From: Rhodoferax sp.
Lineage (GTDB): Bacteria > Pseudomonadota > Gammaproteobacteria > Burkholderiales > Burkholderiaceae_C
Assembly: GCF_028715765.1 (NCBI RefSeq)
Contig: NZ_JAQURE010000003.1
Location: 106,475 to 142,889 of the forward strand
Length of the DNA stretch: 36,415 nucleotides
Reading direction: 5' to 3'
The notes beneath the pieces are model-generated. The model saw nothing but the letters and a program-made list of their open reading frames with translations. It was not told where the DNA came from and did no database searches. Below are positions 1 to 6,333 of the stretch, in pieces (positions within the stretch are counted from its first letter, which is position 1; the number at the start of each line of letters is the position of its first letter). A program made the translations under genes and the position numbers.

Positions 1-858
1 TTAGTTGTTGCTGAGCTTGGTTTCCAGCGTGTCGTCGCGGGTGAACCGAAAGCGTGACACCACCGCAATCTGGTCGGCCTGCTGGCGCATGGCTTTGCTG
101 AAGCGGCCATAGGGGCCGGCTGCACGGGCAATGGCGCGGGCACGCCGATCCAGCGCCGGGTTGCCTGAGCTTTGCACAATTTCGGTTGAAAGCACCCTGC
201 CATCGTGGTTGATGTTGACGATCATGGTCAGCTCGCCGTAGAGCTTTTGGCCACCTTGTTGTGGAAAGTTTTCGGTGCCTTTGTCTTCAATGGCGCGGCG
301 CAGGTGGTCGTAATACACCGCGTACACCGCCTCGCGCGTGGCCGGGCTGATGTAGCGTTTTTTCGGGCGGGCGTTTTCCTGGTTGATGCGTCGCTCAATC
401 TCGGCCAGCAGTTTGACCAGTTGGCGGCGCTTTTGCTCGCGCTCAACTTGCTCTGGGGTGCGTTGGGCTTGGCGCGGCACCGGTGGCGGCAGGCCCGCCA
501 GCATGTGTTTGACCTGTGCCAGCATCAGGTTTTGCTGCTCTTGCAGTTCGCGCACCTGGCGCTCTTGGTCTTGGGCGCTGTCTTGGCCATCGAGGTTGAT
601 CAGCGCGGGCGGCAGCGGGGTGGTGGCGCGGCCACGTTGCGCATCGCCGCCACCGGCCAGGCTGGCCTGGGCAATGGCTTGTGCCTTGTCAGGGCGCGCG
701 TTGGTTTTGGCATTGACCAAAATCACTTCCAGCGGGGTGTCTTCAAACACCCGGTTGAACGTCTCAGGCGCCACAAAGCGCACCGTCAGCAGCGCCGCAT
801 GCACCGCCAGGGACGCACCCAGGGCGATCTGTAGAGTGCTCAGACGGCGCAGGTTCAC
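1..858 (-). CDS. TonB-family energy transducer protein
   Basis: 285 residues, complete: the stop codon is at the very edge of the window (1-3). TonB-type proteins couple the inner-membrane proton-motive force to outer-membrane receptors. One N-terminal membrane anchor (about residues 10-28) is followed by a charged, Gln/Arg-rich periplasmic linker (about 95-165). The C-terminal TonB domain (about 190-278) has the YGELTMIVNINHDGRV strand pair and the SSGNPALDRRARAIARAAGP segment. The linker lacks the long Pro-Glu/Pro-Lys repeats of classical TonB, so the partner receptor cannot be named. The start is GTG at 856-858, overlapping the stop of the upstream ribonuclease gene by 4 bp (GTGA), which suggests translational coupling. 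No exbB/exbD is visible next to it. TolA-like roles cannot be excluded, but the C-terminal domain is TonB type. Confidence 0.85.
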   Translation of the reverse strand: MNLRRLSTLQIALGASLAVHAALLTVRFVAPETFNRVFEDTPLEVILVNAKTNARPDKAQAIAQASLAGGGDAQRGRATTPLPPALINLDGQDSAQDQERQVRELQEQQNLMLAQVKHMLAGLPPPVPRQAQRTPEQVEREQKRRQLVKLLAEIERRINQENARPKKRYISPATREAVYAVYYDHLRRAIEDKGTENFPQQGGQKLYGELTMIVNINHDGRVLSTEIVQSSGNPALDRRARAIARAAGPYGRFSKAMRQQADQIAVVSRFRFTRDDTLETKLSNN

Positions 859-2990
859 GGTGTGGTGGTGGGCTCAGGGGGCAACGTGGCTTCAGGCTCG
901 GTCAAGTCAACTGCAATCGCAATCGGGCCTGCGGCGTTGTCGTCGTCTTGCTCGTCATCGGCATCAAAGCGCTCAGGCTCTGCATCCAGGCGCTCCAGCA
1001 CGGTGCCATGGATGTCAAGCGACACCAGGTCAATGTCGCCCAATTTCACCAGCACCCGGGCACCCCGTGGCAGGCCTTGCGCCCCCAGCACAGGCAGCAC
1101 CAGCGGCAGGTGGTCGGCGCGCACCAGGTTGTCTTTGAACAGCGTGGCTTCCAGCTGCTCAATGGCATTTTGCTGCACGTATTTGAGCGTCCAAAAGCGC
1201 TCAATGGCGTTTTGATAGCCGTTGTAGGCGCTGTAGGCGGCATCAAAGCTGGAGATGATGGAAAACAGCTCGGCATCTTTGGGTTTGAACGGTGCCGCCA
1301 GCGCAGCGGTTTTGCCGTGGCGCGCACAGGCAATGATTTGCCACTGGTTGACCAAATCCACATAGCGGCGCAGGGGTGAGCTGCTCCAGGCGTAGCTTTT
1401 CACGCCGATGCCCGCATGGGGCTGGGCTTTGGTGCCCATGCGCACCTTCACGCCCGGTGCCATGCTGGCTTGGCTGCGGTAAATGCCGGGCACGCCCAGC
1501 TCGGCCAGCCAACTGCCCCAGGTGCTGTTGGCCAGAATCATGGCCTCGGATACGATCAAATCCAGCGGCGCACCACGCTGGCGCACGCTGATCTGCACTT
1601 GCTCGGAGCCGTTGGGTTCTGCGCCATCGCCAAACTTATGTGCCCCCACGCTCGCCATGTCATGTGCTTCGCTGCCCCCCAAGGGGGCTTGGTCGCCTTG
1701 AGGCGGCTCGGCGGCGACCAGCCTGAAGTTGTAATCCGGCCGATTGAAGTTCTCGGGCTTGCCACGCACCAGTTCGCGCTTGGCTTTCAGGTCTTTCGCC
1801 AGTCGATGCAAAAATGAGAGCTGTTCACGCTTATTTGACAAGCGCTCAGGGTCATTTTGATGTGTAAAAGTAGGGTCTTCCAGCCAGGCCAGTGTGACCA
1901 CATCGTCAAGCTGGTCGTGGCGCAGGTTGGCACCTATGTGCACGCGCTCCAACCGAGTCTCGGTGGCGGTGATGTCTAAAGTGGCCTCGGTCAGTGTCAC
2001 ATACAAAGACACGGCCGGGCAGTCGCGCCCCTCCATCAAGGTGTAGTTTTGCACCACCTCATCGGGCAGCATGGTCAGCTTGTAGCCTGGCATGTACACC
2101 GTCGACAAGCGGGTACGCCCCACTTGATCAACCGCGCTTCCCGGCACAATGGCCAGCGCCGGGGCGGCAATGTGAATGCCCAGCAACACCTTACCGGTGC
2201 CCAGACCTTGCACACTCAAGGCGTCGTCAATCTCGGTGGTGGCCGAGTCGTCAATCGAGAACGCGCGGGCGCTTGACAGCGGTAGTTCGTCTGTAATCAG
2301 CGGTGCGTCCAGCTTGGGGAAACCGGTGCCACGGGGGAAGTTTTCCAGCAAGAAACGCCGCCAATGAAACTGGTAGGGCGAGTCAATGGCGCCGGCCTTG
2401 ATCAGCAGCTCCAGCGGTCCCAGGTGTGTGGCGCGCGAAGCTTCGACCACCGCTTTGTATTCAGGTGCATTTTTGTCGGGCTTGAACAAAATTTTGTACA
2501 GCTGGTCGCGAATCGGCGGCGGGCACACGCCCGCGCTCAAGTCTTTCACCCAGGCTTCAATTTGCAGCACCAGCTGTTTCTTTTTCTCAATGGCTGCCAG
2601 TGCCTGCGCCAGGATGTCGGCACTTGCTTTTTTGAAGCGGCCTTTGCCGGCGCGGCGAAAGTAGTGGGGCGATTGGTACAGCGCCAGCAGCATGCCGGCT
2701 TGCTCGGCCAACGAGGCTTGGGCAGAAAAATAGTCGCGTGCCAGGTCGGCAAAGCCAAACTCTTCATCCGAGGCAAATTCCCAGGCCATGTCCAGCTCAA
2801 TGTCTTGCGCCACGCCAAGGGCAGCCGCCATCAATTGGGCGGGTTCGGGCTTCTCGAACTTGATCAGAATGTTGGCCGCTTTGACTTTGACGCGCTTGCC
2901 GCTGTCAAGCTCTACCTGTGCTGAGGCATCGGTTTCAGACAGCATGCGGCCTGCCAGGAATTTGCCGGTTTCTTCAAATAATAAGTACAT
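855..2990 (-). CDS. RNB-domain exoribonuclease (RNase II family)
   Basis: 3'-5' exoribonuclease of the RNase II/R superfamily, 711 residues from ATG at 2990. An in-frame TTG at 3056 would add 22 residues, but MYLLFEETGKFLAGR looks like the natural N-terminus. The RNB catalytic block begins near residue 245: SIDDSATTEIDDALS aligns with the metal-binding Asp cluster of E. coli RNase II (D247, D255, D256 here), with Glu253 at the position of the second Asp. Downstream, RQRGAPLDLIVSEAMILAN and SSPLRRYVDLVNQWQ are typical of the RNB C-terminal half. No clear S1 domain is seen. Residues about 426-457 are a low-complexity stretch encoded by a GC-rich palindromic repeat, and residues about 378-395 fall in a copy of the 45-bp repeat family. 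Both keep the frame. It forms a two-gene unit with the TonB-family gene. Confidence 0.88.
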   Translation of the reverse strand: MYLLFEETGKFLAGRMLSETDASAQVELDSGKRVKVKAANILIKFEKPEPAQLMAAALGVAQDIELDMAWEFASDEEFGFADLARDYFSAQASLAEQAGMLLALYQSPHYFRRAGKGRFKKASADILAQALAAIEKKKQLVLQIEAWVKDLSAGVCPPPIRDQLYKILFKPDKNAPEYKAVVEASRATHLGPLELLIKAGAIDSPYQFHWRRFLLENFPRGTGFPKLDAPLITDELPLSSARAFSIDDSATTEIDDALSVQGLGTGKVLLGIHIAAPALAIVPGSAVDQVGRTRLSTVYMPGYKLTMLPDEVVQNYTLMEGRDCPAVSLYVTLTEATLDITATETRLERVHIGANLRHDQLDDVVTLAWLEDPTFTHQNDPERLSNKREQLSFLHRLAKDLKAKRELVRGKPENFNRPDYNFRLVAAEPPQGDQAPLGGSEAHDMASVGAHKFGDGAEPNGSEQVQISVRQRGAPLDLIVSEAMILANSTWGSWLAELGVPGIYRSQASMAPGVKVRMGTKAQPHAGIGVKSYAWSSSPLRRYVDLVNQWQIIACARHGKTAALAAPFKPKDAELFSIISSFDAAYSAYNGYQNAIERFWTLKYVQQNAIEQLEATLFKDNLVRADHLPLVLPVLGAQGLPRGARVLVKLGDIDLVSLDIHGTVLERLDAEPERFDADDEQDDDNAAGPIAIAVDLTEPEATLPPEPTTTP
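1638..1722. repeat. GC-rich palindromic repeat embedded in the RNB gene
   Basis: Contains GCCCCCCAAGGGGGC (1674-1688), a near-perfect palindrome, followed by CGCCTTGAGGCGG and a GCGGCGACC block. From memory this composition resembles an abundant intergenic repeat of Comamonadaceae. It is read in frame as about 30 residues of Pro/Gly/Ala/Gln-rich sequence between the NRPDYNFRLV and GSEQVQISVRQRG segments of the ribonuclease, which I would expect to be close together in relatives. The boundaries are approximate. Confidence 0.55.
1817..1862 (+). repeat. Copy of the ~45-bp interspersed repeat, inside the RNB gene
   Basis: Resembles the copy at 14815-14859 over its whole length: AGCT near the left end, then ACGCTTATTT, then AAGCGCT (AAGGGCT in other copies) and CATTTTG on the right. 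It encodes about residues 378-395 of the ribonuclease in frame. The similarity was judged by eye; that stretch of protein could also be native. Confidence 0.45.
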
Positions 2991-3006
2991 TCCCAGATTG
3001 TCCCAC

Positions 3007-3018
3007 GGCCTATAGGCC
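3007..3018. promoter_or_regulatory. Perfect 12-bp palindrome upstream of the RNB gene
   Basis: GGCCTATAGGCC lies 17 bp upstream of the ATG at 2990. The sequence 3057-3129 further upstream shows no gene. The palindrome contains a TATAGG hexamer on the minus strand that could act as a -10 element, but no convincing -35 is found at the right distance. It may be an operator or chance. Confidence 0.25.
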
Positions 3019-3129
3019 TGGCCAAAGTCTGCCGTCTGCGTGGTGCAAGCACCCAACTACTCTTGTGCTTGGCCATTGAACCCATGGCCACACATTGGGT
3101 GCAGCAGCCATGCCAACATGATTCAGCCC

Positions 3130-3164
3130 ACAAAAAAGCCTGCATGGTTTGAAGATGCAGGCTT
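3130..3164 (-). terminator. Original tRNA-Lys terminator, now separated from the intact gene
   Basis: Inverted repeat AAGCCTGCAT (3136-3145) / ATGCAGGCTT (3155-3164) with a 9-nt loop. Read on the minus strand, the stem is followed by a run of T (TTTTTTG). It sits 12 bp beyond the CCA end of the partial tRNA copy, where the chromosomal tRNA-Lys would have ended before the element inserted. Confidence 0.8.
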
Positions 3165-3176
3165 GTGTGTTTGGTT

Positions 3177-3225
3177 TGGTGGGAACTGAGGGGGTCGAAC
3201 CCTCGACAAACGGATTAAGAGTCCG
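3177..3225 (-). repeat. Left attachment repeat: 49-bp 3' portion of tRNA-Lys
   Basis: Identical by eye to 11509-11557, covering the encoded CCA end, acceptor 3' strand, T arm and variable region up to the anticodon stem-loop of tRNA-Lys. Identity stops after GAGTCCG, at the anticodon stem, so this copy is a tRNA fragment and not a functional gene. With the intact tRNA at the right, this is the chromosomal remnant left by tyrosine-recombinase integration. Confidence 0.93.
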
Positions 3226-3408
3226 AACTAATGGGCGTTGACCACTGTTTATTTATGTTGGTAGAATCAATACAAATCAACAACTTATGACAATACAACT
3301 GGACAAGTAAACAGCCTAGGTGTTGATTGATATTGACCTAAATTCACAAAATAGTCTTACATCCGCCGTTACATCCTGACCGATGTAAGACTTTCAAAGG
3401 GGTTCAAC
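3226..3408. other. Left arm of the element, non-coding
   Basis: About 180 bp between the tRNA fragment and integrase, relatively AT-rich and without a plausible gene. It holds an imperfect inverted repeat, 3265-3283 against 3321-3336 (TTGTTGATTTGTATTGA versus TGTTGATTGATATTGA when one arm is reversed), and the TTACATCC cluster next to integrase. Arrangements like this fit arm-type integrase or excisionase sites; the binding is inferred. Confidence 0.5.
3354..3391. promoter_or_regulatory. TTACATCC repeat/palindrome upstream of integrase
   Basis: Two direct TTACATCC copies spaced 12 bp (3357-3364, 3369-3376) are followed by an inverted one, so that GTCTTACATC (3354-3363) and GATGTAAGAC (3382-3391) form a perfect 10-bp inverted repeat. 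The 24 bp at 3356-3379 recur exactly at 11432-11455 near the other end of the element. The cluster ends 17 bp before the integrase ATG, so it could serve as both arm-type site and operator for integrase expression. Confidence 0.6.
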
Positions 3409-4725
3409 ATGGCAAAGATAAAGTTCACCGCTGGCAGGGTTACAGGGTTCACCTGCCCACCAGACAAGGCACAGGCTTTTTTATGGGATACCGAAGTGAA
3501 GGGGCTTGGGCTGCGTGCCACACCAAACGGCAAACCCACTTTCATCTATCAAAGTGAGTATCAAGACAAGTCGGTGCGTCTGACCATTGGTAACCCTGGC
3601 GCGTGGACTATTCCCCAAGCCCAAGAAAAAGCACGTCAACTGCAACGCCTGATTGACGAGGGGAAAGACCCGCGAAGCCTCAAAGCTGATGCCCTGGCGC
3701 AAAGCAAAGCCGTTGCCGCTGAACAAGCCCGCAAAGCCCAACAGGAAGCCGCCCAAGCCGTAACTGTCGGTGACGTGTGGGCTGCCTACATTGCCGAGCG
3801 CCGCCCACATTGGGGTGAACGTCATTACCGTGACCACTTGGAAAAATCACGCGCCGGTGGCGAACCGTTCAAGCGTGGCACTGGCACCACTGAGGCCGGG
3901 CCGCTTCATTCACTGATGGCTCTACCCCTGCGAGACTTGACCGCGCCACTGGTTGAGGCATGGGCTGCGAAACAGGCACAGACCCGCCCAACGTCCGCCC
4001 GGCTTGCTTGGAGACTGTTGAAGGTGTTTTTGGGCTGGTGCACTGAACAAGATGCCTACGCGCCACTGGTGGTTGGGTCAAATGCTGCCAAGACCAAAAA
4101 GACCCGCGAGGCATTGGGCAAGGCTGGCACCAAAAAAGACGCATTGCAGCGTGAGCAACTGCCTGCCTGGTTCGCCGCCGTTCTCCAAATAGGGAACCCC
4201 GCCATTGCCGCCTACCTGCAAGCCCTGCTATTGACTGGCGCAAGACCCGGTGAACTGCTGGCGCTTCGCTGGGGTGACGTGAACCTGAACTGGAAGGGGT
4301 TGACCATCAGGGACAAGGTAGAAGGTGAACGGGTCATTCCCTTGACCCCATATGTTCATCACTTGATAGCCGCTTTACCGCGCCGGGGTGAATGGGTGTT
4401 TGCTGGCGCTGGTGACAAGTCGTTGACCAACCCCGCAAAGAACCTCAACGATGCCTGCCGGGTTGCAGGTGTTGACCATGTATCCATGCATGGCCTGCGC
4501 CGTTCGTTCAAGTCGTTGACCGAGTGGCTTGAAATACCCGCTGGCGTGGTGGCGCAACTGATGGGGCACAAACCCAGTGCCACGGCTGAAAAGCATTACA
4601 CGGTTCGCCCGCTGGACTTGCTGCGAGTGCACCACGAAAAGATTGAGGCGTGGATTTTGGAACAGGCCGGGGTGACGTTTGATGCCGCCGCAGAACCCGG
4701 TAAGCTGCGCGTGGTGGCAGGTTGA
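3409..4725 (+). CDS. int: Tyrosine-recombinase integrase
   Basis: 438 residues, the site-specific recombinase that would integrate the element into tRNA-Lys. The N-terminal DUF4102-like arm-binding domain (about 1-90) has DTEVKGLGLRATPNGKPTF and the AREKA/AQEKARQLQ helix typical of P4-type integrases. A core-binding region follows at about 120-225. The catalytic set is complete: Arg279 in LLTGARPGELLALRW, His361 and Arg364 in HGLRRSF, His387 in LMGHKPSA, and nucleophile Tyr397 in AEKHYTV. The start is ATG with an AAAGGGG ribosome site at 3396-3402. It lies at the end of the element away from the intact tRNA, but in the circular form it would be next to attP. Expression is probably tied to the palindromic cluster directly upstream. 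Confidence 0.97.
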   Translation: MAKIKFTAGRVTGFTCPPDKAQAFLWDTEVKGLGLRATPNGKPTFIYQSEYQDKSVRLTIGNPGAWTIPQAQEKARQLQRLIDEGKDPRSLKADALAQSKAVAAEQARKAQQEAAQAVTVGDVWAAYIAERRPHWGERHYRDHLEKSRAGGEPFKRGTGTTEAGPLHSLMALPLRDLTAPLVEAWAAKQAQTRPTSARLAWRLLKVFLGWCTEQDAYAPLVVGSNAAKTKKTREALGKAGTKKDALQREQLPAWFAAVLQIGNPAIAAYLQALLLTGARPGELLALRWGDVNLNWKGLTIRDKVEGERVIPLTPYVHHLIAALPRRGEWVFAGAGDKSLTNPAKNLNDACRVAGVDHVSMHGLRRSFKSLTEWLEIPAGVVAQLMGHKPSATAEKHYTVRPLDLLRVHHEKIEAWILEQAGVTFDAAAEPGKLRVVAG

Positions 4726-4735
4726 TTATCGCTAA

Positions 4736-4746
4736 ATAGCTATACT
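4736..4746. promoter_or_regulatory. ATAGCTAT palindrome and TATACT hexamer before the toxin gene
   Basis: The 21 bp between the integrase stop and the toxin ATG contain an 8-bp palindrome ATAGCTAT (4736-4743) and a -10-like TATACT (4741-4746) abutting the ATG. No Shine-Dalgarno sequence precedes that ATG. Toxin-antitoxin operons are usually self-repressed at such palindromes; here this is inference. A -35 at normal spacing is not evident. Confidence 0.35.
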
Positions 4747-5064
4747 ATGAACACTTGGACTGTGACCATGCACCCGCTGGCAGAACCCGAACTGCTGGCG
4801 TTGCCCGCCGATATGAAAGCCAGGTTTGTGCACATTGCTGAACTGCTGGAAGCCTTCGGGCCGCAACGTGTCGGACTGCCCCATATTCGCCCGCTGGAGC
4901 GCAAGCTGTGGGAAATGCGAATGCAAGGCCGTGACGGGATAGCCCGCGCCGTGTATGCCGCCGTTCAAGGCCGCCGCCTGCTGGTGCTGCACGTGTTCGT
5001 GAAAAAGACACAGACCACACCGCGCCACGTTATTGAAACCGCATTGGAGCGACTGAACGCATGA
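4747..5064 (+). CDS. RelE/HigB-like toxin (phage Gp49-like family)
   Basis: 105 residues. The family comprises mRNA-cleaving toxins of the RelE/ParE fold. Recognisable segments are LPADMKARFVHIAELLEAFG in the N-terminal helices, then the strand series LERKLWEMRMQGRDGIARAVYAA and RRLLVLHVFVKKTQTTP, which is the usual F-x-KK-x-x-x-TP signature of Gp49/HigB-type toxins. It overlaps the downstream helix-turn-helix antitoxin gene by 4 bp (ATGA), giving the toxin-first order of HigBA systems. The start has no visible ribosome site; an internal ATG at 4768 (Met8) has none either, so translation may be leaderless or coupled to the end of the integrase gene 21 bp upstream. The pair would stabilise the element in the host; that role is inferred. 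Confidence 0.85.
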   Translation: MNTWTVTMHPLAEPELLALPADMKARFVHIAELLEAFGPQRVGLPHIRPLERKLWEMRMQGRDGIARAVYAAVQGRRLLVLHVFVKKTQTTPRHVIETALERLNA

Positions 5065-5339
5065 AAACACTTCGCACCCTCAAGACCGAACTGCTGGCAG
5101 ATACCGACACCCGCGCTGAATATGACGCGCTTGCTGGTGAATTCAACATGGCACGCGAACTGATAGCCGCCCGAAGCCGCGCCGGGCTGACACAGTTGGA
5201 TGTGGCGCAACGCATGGGCACAACACAGAGCACGATAGCCCGGCTGGAAGGTGGCGCCCGTATGCCTTCAATGCGCACCGTGCAACGCTACGCGCAAGCC
5301 GTGGGCGCGCGTGCTGTGGTTCACCTGGAAGCCGCATAA
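5061..5339 (+). CDS. XRE-family antitoxin
   Basis: 92 residues. The Cro/C1-type helix-turn-helix (about 34-88) has the core ARSRAGLTQLDVAQRMGTTQSTIARLEGG, a typical XRE DNA-binding motif, after an N-terminal segment (1-30) likely to contact the toxin. Its start codon overlaps the stop of the toxin gene, so the two are translated together. It would neutralise the toxin and repress the shared promoter at 4736-4746; both roles are inferred from the HigA-type family. Alternative: a stand-alone element repressor, less likely given the coupling. Confidence 0.88.
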   Translation: MKTLRTLKTELLADTDTRAEYDALAGEFNMARELIAARSRAGLTQLDVAQRMGTTQSTIARLEGGARMPSMRTVQRYAQAVGARAVVHLEAA

Positions 5340-5346
5340 CCGTTTT

Positions 5347-5415
5347 TGCGCCAGCTAGACCCGGACTAATTACCCGGGTTGAAAAGCGGGATTCTTTCAC
5401 CCGCCTGCTGGCGCA
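5347..5415. other. Three-way-junction-like structure between antitoxin and next gene
   Basis: Outer stem TGCGCCAGC (5347-5355) / GCTGGCGCA (5407-5415), 9 bp and perfect. Inside are two hairpins: ACCCGG/CCGGGT (5359-5364, 5374-5379) and GCGGG/CCCGC (5386-5390, 5400-5404), each with a 9-nt loop. It starts 8 bp after the antitoxin stop and ends 35 bp before the next ATG. There is no T-tract, so it is not an ordinary terminator. It could be a structured RNA leader, a small RNA, or a DNA structure used in replication. Confidence 0.5.
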
Positions 5416-5450
5416 TCCTGAATTGAAAGGCACTTTGAAAGGGTGCAAAA

Positions 5451-5975
5451 ATGACAAACGAAACCCGAGACAAGCTGAAATTGATAGCACGCGACAGACT
5501 TCGCAATCGACCCGGCGAATACCGCCGCTTTCAGGCCTCATTACAAACAATCGAGGGCACGCGACTTCTTACCCTTGCTGGTGCGCTGCCAGTGGTGACG
5601 CGACAAGCTGCCGATTTTGGGATACCGCGTGCCCTTGAAGCCGAACGAGCGCACCTGCTGCGAATCGTTGACCAATGGGCGAATGCGCAACCACAACAGC
5701 CTGCCGTGGAGCCGCTGGCAAGCCCTGGCGCTGCAATGACCCTGCCGCCGCTGGGTGTTGATACGGGCGAGCCTGCGCCAGCAAAAAAGCCCGCCCCTGC
5801 TAACAAAAAATGGACACCTGAACGCAAGGCCGAATTGAAGGCTTTTCGTGATGCACACACCGAAAAAGAAACCGCTGCAAAGTTTGGTATCAGTGGCCCA
5901 CGAATCAGGATACTTTTACCGACTGGCGAGCCACAAAAGAAGCCTTACAGCGTGTTCACACACCACATAAAGTAA
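5451..5975 (+). CDS. Unknown protein with C-terminal HTH-like segment
   Basis: 174 residues, family not recognised. The N-terminal part (1-85) is mostly helical and Arg-rich. A Pro/Ala-rich linker (about 80-118) joins it to KWTPERKAELKAFRDAHTEK and ETAAKFGISGPRIRILLP (about 120-156), which reads like a helix-turn-helix of the resolvase/transposase-tail kind. This suggests a sequence-specific DNA-binding protein, possibly a regulator of the element. It is separated from the antitoxin by the structured region at 5347-5415 and followed by a small hairpin terminator. The start ATG has a GAAAGGG site 8-14 bp upstream. The coding assignment is solid; the function is a guess. Confidence 0.7.
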   Translation: MTNETRDKLKLIARDRLRNRPGEYRRFQASLQTIEGTRLLTLAGALPVVTRQAADFGIPRALEAERAHLLRIVDQWANAQPQQPAVEPLASPGAAMTLPPLGVDTGEPAPAKKPAPANKKWTPERKAELKAFRDAHTEKETAAKFGISGPRIRILLPTGEPQKKPYSVFTHHIK

Positions 5976-6066
5976 CCCGCAAGGGGTTGCGCCTGCTATT
6001 GCGCCTTCGGGCGCATTTTCATTGGGGAAACGTAAACCTCAAGGGGTTGCGGGTTGCTATTGCGCC
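5976..6066 (+). repeat. Imperfect direct repeat in intergenic leader
   Basis: Two copies of about 26 bp, 5980-6005 and 6040-6066, share CAAGGGGTTGCG followed by TGCTATTGCGCC, spaced 60 bp apart. The first copy runs into a terminator hairpin. They may be regulator-binding sites or a small duplication; no gene is seen between 5976 and 6120. Confidence 0.6.
6000..6019 (+). terminator. TTCG-tetraloop hairpin terminator
   Basis: TGCGCC (6000-6005), loop TTCG, GGCGCA (6010-6015), then TTTT. The stem is short but perfect, with a stabilising UUCG loop, and lies 25 bp after the stop of the preceding gene. Confidence 0.6.
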
Positions 6067-6101
6067 CCATTGCGCCCTAATAGTTCGTAGCCATGTTCAA
6101 C

Positions 6102-6115
6102 AAACCGCGAGGTTT
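6102..6115 (+). promoter_or_regulatory. Hairpin overlapping the ribosome site of the small HTH gene
   Basis: AAACC (6102-6106) / GGTTT (6111-6115) with a GNRA loop GCGA. The likely Shine-Dalgarno GAGG (6109-6112) lies across the loop and the 3' arm, 8 bp before the ATG at 6121, so folding could limit translation. The stem is only five pairs. Confidence 0.4.
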
Positions 6116-6120
6116 ACACC

Positions 6121-6333
6121 ATGGCCGCAAACACTTTTCAACCCGTAGCACTGGAACGCGAAACACGTTCTGGACTGCCCACCTGCGAGGCTGCGTTTCA
6201 CCTGAACCGTGCCAAGCAAACCCTACGCCTTTGGGCGATGCGTGAGGATGGCCCGCTGCGCCCGAACCGTATCAATGGCCGCTTATCGTGGCCGACTGCT
6301 GAAATCAAGCGTTTGCTGGGGGTGCAATCATGA
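6121..6333 (+). CDS. Small excisionase/AlpA-like DNA-binding protein
   Basis: 70 residues. The segment TCEAAFHLNRAKQTLRLWA, followed by DGPLRPNRINGRLSWPTAEIKRLLGV, reads as a winged-helix MerR/excisionase-like fold: a helix-turn-helix, then a short wing with the R-x-N-G-R-L-x-W-P-x-x-E-I-K-R-L-L pattern typical of AlpA/Xis-like proteins of Burkholderiales mobile elements. It could control excision direction or activate the downstream replication genes. Its stop overlaps the next start by 4 bp, opening a run of tightly packed genes up to the primase. Assignment as Xis versus transcriptional activator cannot be made from sequence alone. Confidence 0.75.
   Translation: MAANTFQPVALERETRSGLPTCEAAFHLNRAKQTLRLWAMREDGPLRPNRINGRLSWPTAEIKRLLGVQS

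Noticed and set aside
2991..3056. Longer N-terminus of the ribonuclease from TTG 3056
   Set aside because: The extra residues do not look like the family, and MYLLFEETGKF at 2990 matches a normal start.
5347..5415. The paired stems as an integron attC site or a CRISPR repeat
   Set aside because: There are no attC core sites (GTTRRRY/RYYYAAC) and no repeated spacer-repeat units. No CRISPR array is visible anywhere in the window.
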